A DNA stretch of 19,855 nucleotides from Bacteroidales bacterium (lineage in GTDB: Bacteria; Bacteroidota; Bacteroidia; Bacteroidales; VadinHA17). Within the stretch, counting starts at the first letter, position 1; every line of letters begins with the position of its first letter. Positions 16,016 through 19,855 of the stretch are shown here, piece by piece. Below the pieces are notes generated by a model. It had not been told where the DNA came from and made no database searches. It worked only from the letters and a program-made list of their open reading frames with translations. Both the position numbers and the translations under genes were made by a program. The DNA is taken from the NCBI GenBank assembly GCA_027451265.1, contig DAIDJT010000014.1, positions 1 through 19,855 on the forward strand. The letters run 5' to 3'.

Positions 16016-16960
16016 ATGACTGACCGCCATACCAACACCATCATCTGGGCAATCATAACATGCCTGATGTGGTCAACCGCGTATCCATTTATAAAGGTAG
16101 GACTGCAATATTCGACACCTCTTCACTTCGCCGGAACACGCTTCATTTTTTCCGGGCTGATGATCCTGCCGTTTACCATCAGGCCGCGCGAGTACATAAG
16201 GATGATCATTGAAAACCGCAGCCTGGCAATATGGGTCACCATTCTCCAGACCCTCATCAATTACATCCTGTTCTATATCGGCATGGACCGTGTTCCCGGC
16301 GCTTTGGGAGCAGTCATCGTGGGCTCACAACCTTTCGTGACCGCAATCGTATCGAGGATAATGATCAGGGAGGAGCGGTTCACCCGCGCGAAGGTCATAA
16401 CCATCCTTTTCGGTCTTATGGGTATCGTGCTTGTCAGTGTCGGACGGCAAGGATTTCATTTTGGCCTGCCGGGCGAAATAGCAGGCATAATAATGATATT
16501 CATTGCCAATATCTCAACAGCCACCAGCAATGTCCTCGTCTCGAAAAAAGGGAAAAACATGAATCCGTTGGTGCTGAGCTCATTCTCGCTTTTTACCGGC
16601 GGCTTGATCATGTTCCTGCTGTCATTCGGGTTTGAAGATGTACCTGCCAAACCGAATTTTCCGCTTGATTACTGGCTGGTACTGATATGGCTTGCCTTCA
16701 TGTCGGCATTCACCTTCTCAAGGTGGTACGTGCTGCTCAAACGGCCCGAGGTCAGGGTCAGCGAGCTTAACCTCTGGAAATTCATCATACCGGTCTTCGG
16801 AGCAATTCTCAGCTGGTTGATTGTACCAGGGGAGAATGCAGACTGGGTGACCGTTGCCGGCATGGCAATAATCTCCCTCTCCCTGATATGGTTCTTCGGA
16901 ATCACCGGCAGACGAGAACGGAAGACGGAAGAGATTCCTGCCGGACCGATTGCCAAGTAA
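16016..16960 (+). CDS. EamA/DMT-superfamily transporter
   Basis: This inner-membrane transporter of 314 residues belongs to the drug/metabolite transporter superfamily. It shows about ten hydrophobic helices in two EamA halves. The first half begins TIIWAIITCLMWSTAYPFIKVGLQYSTPLHFAGTRF and has DRVPGALGAVIVGSQPFVTAIVSRIMI; the second half contains LVLSSFSLFTGGLIMFLLSF and ELNLWKFIIPVFGAILSWLIVPGE. The tail is charged and cytoplasmic. The substrate is unknown; relatives move amino acids or other small metabolites. I start at ATG 16016; a TTG at 15995 would add seven residues ahead of it. It follows the S9 peptidase by 33 bp, and uptake or release of peptidase products is a possible link but unproven. 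Hairpins downstream probably end the transcript. Confidence 0.85.
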   Translation: MTDRHTNTIIWAIITCLMWSTAYPFIKVGLQYSTPLHFAGTRFIFSGLMILPFTIRPREYIRMIIENRSLAIWVTILQTLINYILFYIGMDRVPGALGAVIVGSQPFVTAIVSRIMIREERFTRAKVITILFGLMGIVLVSVGRQGFHFGLPGEIAGIIMIFIANISTATSNVLVSKKGKNMNPLVLSSFSLFTGGLIMFLLSFGFEDVPAKPNFPLDYWLVLIWLAFMSAFTFSRWYVLLKRPEVRVSELNLWKFIIPVFGAILSWLIVPGENADWVTVAGMAIISLSLIWFFGITGRRERKTEEIPAGPIAK

Positions 16961-16987
16961 GGTCTGAAGATTTCGCTGTCTGAAGGT

Positions 16988-17010
16988 CCCGACACCCTTC
17001 GGGTATCGGG
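16988..17010. repeat. UUCG-type hairpin in convergent gap
   Basis: CCCGA-C-ACCC-TTC-GGGT-A-TCGGG folds as a 9-pair stem with one C-A mismatch and a tight TTC/CUUCGG loop. It is not followed by a T-run on either strand, so it is not a classical terminator by itself. It could be an mRNA 3'-end stabilising hairpin or a REP-like element. Confidence 0.45.
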
Positions 17011-17042
17011 ATTCCGGCCTCTTCAAAGAAGCCTCAATCTCA

Positions 17043-17084
17043 AGGCCCCGATCCGCCAGCCGGCGGATGCGGGGTCTGGCTTTT
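17043..17084 (+). terminator. Strong hairpin, probable terminator after EamA gene
   Basis: The stem pairs 17043-17057 with 17062-17077, a 15-bp stem (one G-T pair) with a single bulged G at 17069 and loop AGCC. It is followed by GGCTTTT. The short T-run on the plus strand favours termination of the peptidase-EamA transcript. On the minus strand the hairpin lies just beyond the stop of the MFS gene and may serve both directions, though its T-run there is poor. Confidence 0.55.
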
Positions 17085-17090
17085 ACGGGC

Positions 17091-18353
17091 TCACCGGCTG
17101 CGGGCGGTTCTGCCTGTCATCATGTAAATCACCATCAGCAAGGCGGCCAGCAGTGCCATTGCAGCACCGAACCTGAAGGGTATGCTTGAATTGACCCTGT
17201 CATATAGAACACCTGCTATCAGGCTGGCAGGCAGAAGTGTTATACCCAGCAGGGCGTTGTATATTCCAAGACCGGTGCCTCTCCTGTTTGAGTGGACAAT
17301 ATCCGAAACAAATGCTTTCTGAATTCCGTCAGTGGCAGCTGAATACAAACCATAAAGGGCAAAAAGCATATAAAGCATTACCTTGCTGTTATCAAGACCA
17401 AAAAAGAAATAAACAACCGCATATATCAGAAAGCCCGCCACCAGCAGTTTTTCCTTTCCAATCCTGTCAGAGAGAGAACCTGCGGGGATAGCAGCTATGA
17501 CTGAGACGGTATTCGTGATGAGGTAAACCAATGGTATGAATGCTACTTTTATTCCCGCCTCATTGGCTTTCACAAGGAGCAGTGCATCGGTGGAATTGCC
17601 CAGGGTGAAAACGAAGATTATTCCGAGGAAAAACCAGTACCGCCGTGGATAGTCCCTCAGGTGAAACTGCTGTAAAAGTTCGGTCTTGTTTTTCTTTGCT
17701 TCCTTTATACCGAAGATAATCACAAAAATGCCCGCCACGGCAGGGATGCCGGCGAGAAGGAACAGTAACCTGTAGTTGCCGGGGAAAAGGCTCAGCAGGG
17801 CAAATGCAATCAGGGGGCCGGCTATTGCGCCGCTGTTGTCCATCGCCTTCTGCAGGCCGAAAGCCCTGCCGGTCTCGTTGTTGGTTACGGAAGCCGCTAT
17901 CAGGCTGTCACGCGGCGCTGTCCTTATGCCCTTCCCGAATCTCTCCGCAAACCTGAGTACCAAAACCTGCAACGGGGAGATAACAAACGCATAGAACGGA
18001 AGGATAATGGCTGAAAGGGCATAACCGGCCAGCATGAACGGTTTGTTCTTACCGATCCTGTCACTCCAGAACCCCGAGAATGCCTTTATCAGGGAGGCAG
18101 TACTCTCTGCAACACCTTCAATCAGTCCCAGGCTTGCCTTTGATGCCCCTATTGACATCAGGAATATCGGCATTACCGAGTAGATCATCTTTACGGAAGT
18201 ATCTGTCAGAAAACTCGTCAGCCCGGTAAAAAGGACATTCCTTTCGAATCCGAAGATCTTTGAACCGTGAATTTCCTTCACCGGGGATAGGTCTGTTTTC
18301 CCGTTGCCTTTCATCTCACCTTTAGCCATCACAATTTCAATTGTTTTTTTCAC
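17091..18353 (-). CDS. Major facilitator superfamily transporter
   Basis: This MFS transporter has up to 420 residues and about 12 predicted membrane helices. The first half has the loop 2-3 signature GFWSDRIGKNKP (94-105, with Asp98, Arg99 and Gly101) and the block RFGKGIRTAPRDS (138-150), typical of a family of uncharacterised MFS permeases. The second half repeats the signature as GSLSDRIGKEKL. The start is uncertain: GTG at 18353 is used here, but ATG at 18329 (residue 9) or residue 14, which has AAAGGTG just upstream, are alternatives. The first 35 residues are polar and poorly constrained. It begins 12 bp after the stop of the P-type ATPase gene, so the two are almost certainly in one operon. 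Substrate unknown; efflux is a guess. Confidence 0.85.
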   Translation of the reverse strand: MKKTIEIVMAKGEMKGNGKTDLSPVKEIHGSKIFGFERNVLFTGLTSFLTDTSVKMIYSVMPIFLMSIGASKASLGLIEGVAESTASLIKAFSGFWSDRIGKNKPFMLAGYALSAIILPFYAFVISPLQVLVLRFAERFGKGIRTAPRDSLIAASVTNNETGRAFGLQKAMDNSGAIAGPLIAFALLSLFPGNYRLLFLLAGIPAVAGIFVIIFGIKEAKKNKTELLQQFHLRDYPRRYWFFLGIIFVFTLGNSTDALLLVKANEAGIKVAFIPLVYLITNTVSVIAAIPAGSLSDRIGKEKLLVAGFLIYAVVYFFFGLDNSKVMLYMLFALYGLYSAATDGIQKAFVSDIVHSNRRGTGLGIYNALLGITLLPASLIAGVLYDRVNSSIPFRFGAAMALLAALLMVIYMMTGRTARSR

Positions 18354-18365
18354 TATCCCTGACGC

Positions 18366-19855
18366 CTATTTTTTGTCGCTCTCCACGCCGTTTATCCTGA
18401 ACAGTTTGAACAGTTCTACAACCGGAACCGGGGCAAGAGCCATCAGTATCACTATAATCCAGTGTCTGCCATCCATTACAGCAAGGCTGAAGGCATCACG
18501 AACCGGCGGGATCAGCAGCACGACAAGCCCTATAAGGGTCGAGACAAAAATTGCCCCGATAAGTGCCCTGTTTCTGAGAGGGTTGAACCTGAAGGATGAT
18601 TTTTCATTGGAATGCAGGTTACGGACATGCACAAGCTGTGCGAACATAAGCGTTGCAAAAGCCATGGTGCGGCCCAGCACCTCGCCACCGTCATGAAGCC
18701 CGATTATATATGCTGCCAGTGGTATGCATCCTATCATCAGTCCCTGGTAGACAACACGCCAGATCATTCCTTTGGTCATGAAACCTTTCCTGGTGGTGCG
18801 GGGCTGGCGGTTCATCAATCCCTTTTCCGGCGGATCCACACTCAGCGCCAGCGCCGGGAGGCTGTCAGTGACAAGGTTGATCCATAGTATATGAATCGGC
18901 AGCAATGGCATCCCCATATTGAACACAGATGTCACAAGTATAAGGAATATTTCACCGACGTTGGTTGAGAGAAGGTATTGTATTACCTTGAGTATGTTGT
19001 CATAGATCCTCCTTCCTTCCTCCACCGCAGAAACGATTGTGGCAAAGTTGTCATCCGTGAGTATCATGTCGGCGGCACCCTTGGCAACATCGGTTCCGAC
19101 AATGCCCATGGCCGCACCGATATCAGCCTGTTTCAGGGCCGGAGCATCATTGACACCGTCACCGGTCATGGCCACCACTTCACTGTGGCTCTGCCAGGCC
19201 TTGACTATGCGCACCTTATGCTCCGGTGCCACCCTGGCATAAACAGAGAAACGGTGCACGGATTCCTTCAGCTCCTCATCACTAAGCCTTTCAAGCTCAG
19301 TGCCCGTGATAGCCACATCACCATCGCGGTAAATGCCTATCTCACGGGCGATGGCCAGTGCCGTGCTTTTGTGGTCACCGGTGATCATTACTGGACGTAT
19401 ACCCGCTGTGTTGCATCTTGCCACGGCATCAACCACCTCTGGCCGGGCTGGGTCTATCATTCCAAGAAGTCCTGTGAATATCAGCCCGCTCTCAATCTGG
19501 CCGATTGTAACCTGCTGGGGCGCCTCATGGTAATCCTTGTAAGCCATGGCAAGCACCCTGAGTGCCGAATTGGCCATGGTCTCATTCGCTTCCCGTATTT
19601 TTACGATATCATCCTTCTCAAGTACCCTTATCTGACCGTCAATGACTACCCTGTCACATACGCCAAGCACCTCATCAAGACCACCCTTAACATTGACCCT
19701 TGTCTCCGTCTCCCCCATCCTGTTGACAGTAGTCATCCTTTTCCGTTCAGAGTCAAACGGAATCTCAGCCACCCTGGGATAGCTTTTTTCCAGCTCGTCC
19801 TTGTAGACTTTGTAAAGCACACCAAAATCGAGAAGTGCTGTCTCGGTGGGGTCAC
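18366..19855 (-). CDS. Ca2+-type P-type cation-transporting ATPase (5' end outside window)
   Basis: These are the C-terminal 495 residues of a P2-type ATPase, cut by the right edge. The frame is open to the window end, where it reads DPTETALLDFG, the nucleotide-domain GDPTE motif. The first internal start (GTG 19820) is therefore not the true start. Further motifs are FDSERKRMTTV, MITGDHKSTALA, ARVAPEHKVRIV, the hinge MTGDGVNDAPALKQADIGAAMG and TDDNFATIVSAVEEGR. TM5-TM6 include NLVTDSLPALALS, where the Asp and Asn belong to the Ca2+ site in SERCA/PMCA relatives. The C-terminal four-helix region (FATLMFAQLVHVRNLHSNE) is complete. The phosphorylated DKTGT aspartate and TM4 lie outside the window. 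Likely role is ATP-driven export of Ca2+ or another cation at the inner membrane. It is followed after 12 bp by an MFS gene. Confidence 0.92.
   Translation of the reverse strand, partial: DPTETALLDFGVLYKVYKDELEKSYPRVAEIPFDSERKRMTTVNRMGETETRVNVKGGLDEVLGVCDRVVIDGQIRVLEKDDIVKIREANETMANSALRVLAMAYKDYHEAPQQVTIGQIESGLIFTGLLGMIDPARPEVVDAVARCNTAGIRPVMITGDHKSTALAIAREIGIYRDGDVAITGTELERLSDEELKESVHRFSVYARVAPEHKVRIVKAWQSHSEVVAMTGDGVNDAPALKQADIGAAMGIVGTDVAKGAADMILTDDNFATIVSAVEEGRRIYDNILKVIQYLLSTNVGEIFLILVTSVFNMGMPLLPIHILWINLVTDSLPALALSVDPPEKGLMNRQPRTTRKGFMTKGMIWRVVYQGLMIGCIPLAAYIIGLHDGGEVLGRTMAFATLMFAQLVHVRNLHSNEKSSFRFNPLRNRALIGAIFVSTLIGLVVLLIPPVRDAFSLAVMDGRHWIIVILMALAPVPVVELFKLFRINGVESDKK

Noticed and set aside
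1..19855. Mobile element, CRISPR, tRNA or rRNA
   Set aside because: I found no transposase or integrase motif, no regular direct-repeat array, no tRNA cloverleaf and no rRNA-like stretch on either strand.

Overview
The window looks like a chromosomal housekeeping and envelope region from a member of the Bacteroidota, probably an environmental Bacteroidales or Marinilabiliales-type anaerobe. The supporting signs are mutually consistent. There is a bTHX-type small ribosomal protein gene, an FtsE gene with no FtsX beside it, and a TPR protein coupled to a plug-less beta-barrel with the N-terminal block usual in this phylum. Start codons mostly lack a strong Shine-Dalgarno sequence, and several upstream regions carry TAnnTTTG-like -7 boxes. 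I see no rRNA, tRNA, CRISPR array, transposase, integrase or attachment site. The placement is inferred from protein style, not from a search.

Layout, left to right. Positions 1-1254 (-) hold an APC-family amino acid permease cut off at the left edge. It lies 55 bp downstream of gyrB (1310-3292, -). A 155-bp gap with a good -7 box separates gyrB from a two-gene unit read leftward: a 1015-residue periplasmic TPR protein (5169-8216) whose stop overlaps the start of a beta-barrel outer membrane protein (3448-5172). A 224-bp divergent intergenic region rich in short palindromes leads to ftsE (8441-9157, +). FtsE converges, with zero bases between stop codons, on a FemAB/GNAT-like acyltransferase (9158-10063, -). 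That gene overlaps by 4 bp a polysaccharide-deacetylase-like protein (10060-11364, -). A short divergent promoter region then gives a bTHX-like protein with a long Lys/Ala-rich tail (11507-11899, +). Next come a solitary acetolactate-synthase-like ThDP enzyme (11905-13491, -), a secreted S9/DPP IV-like peptidase (13718-15982, +) and an EamA/DMT transporter (16016-16960, +). After two intergenic hairpins there is an MFS transporter (17091-18353, -) immediately downstream of a Ca2+-type P-type ATPase truncated by the right edge (18366-19855, -).

How the genes fit together. Most of the content is ordinary: DNA supercoiling, division, ion and solute transport, and peptide digestion. Two sets deserve attention as possible systems. 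One is the translationally coupled TPR protein plus barrel, a plausible periplasm-to-outer-membrane assembly. The other is the coupled acyltransferase plus deacetylase-like pair beside ftsE, a plausible surface-glycan or peptidoglycan modification pair. The bTHX protein with a histone-H1-like tail is the most unusual single gene product. I find no convincing defence, mobile or secondary-metabolite system. Non-coding gaps are all below 230 bp.
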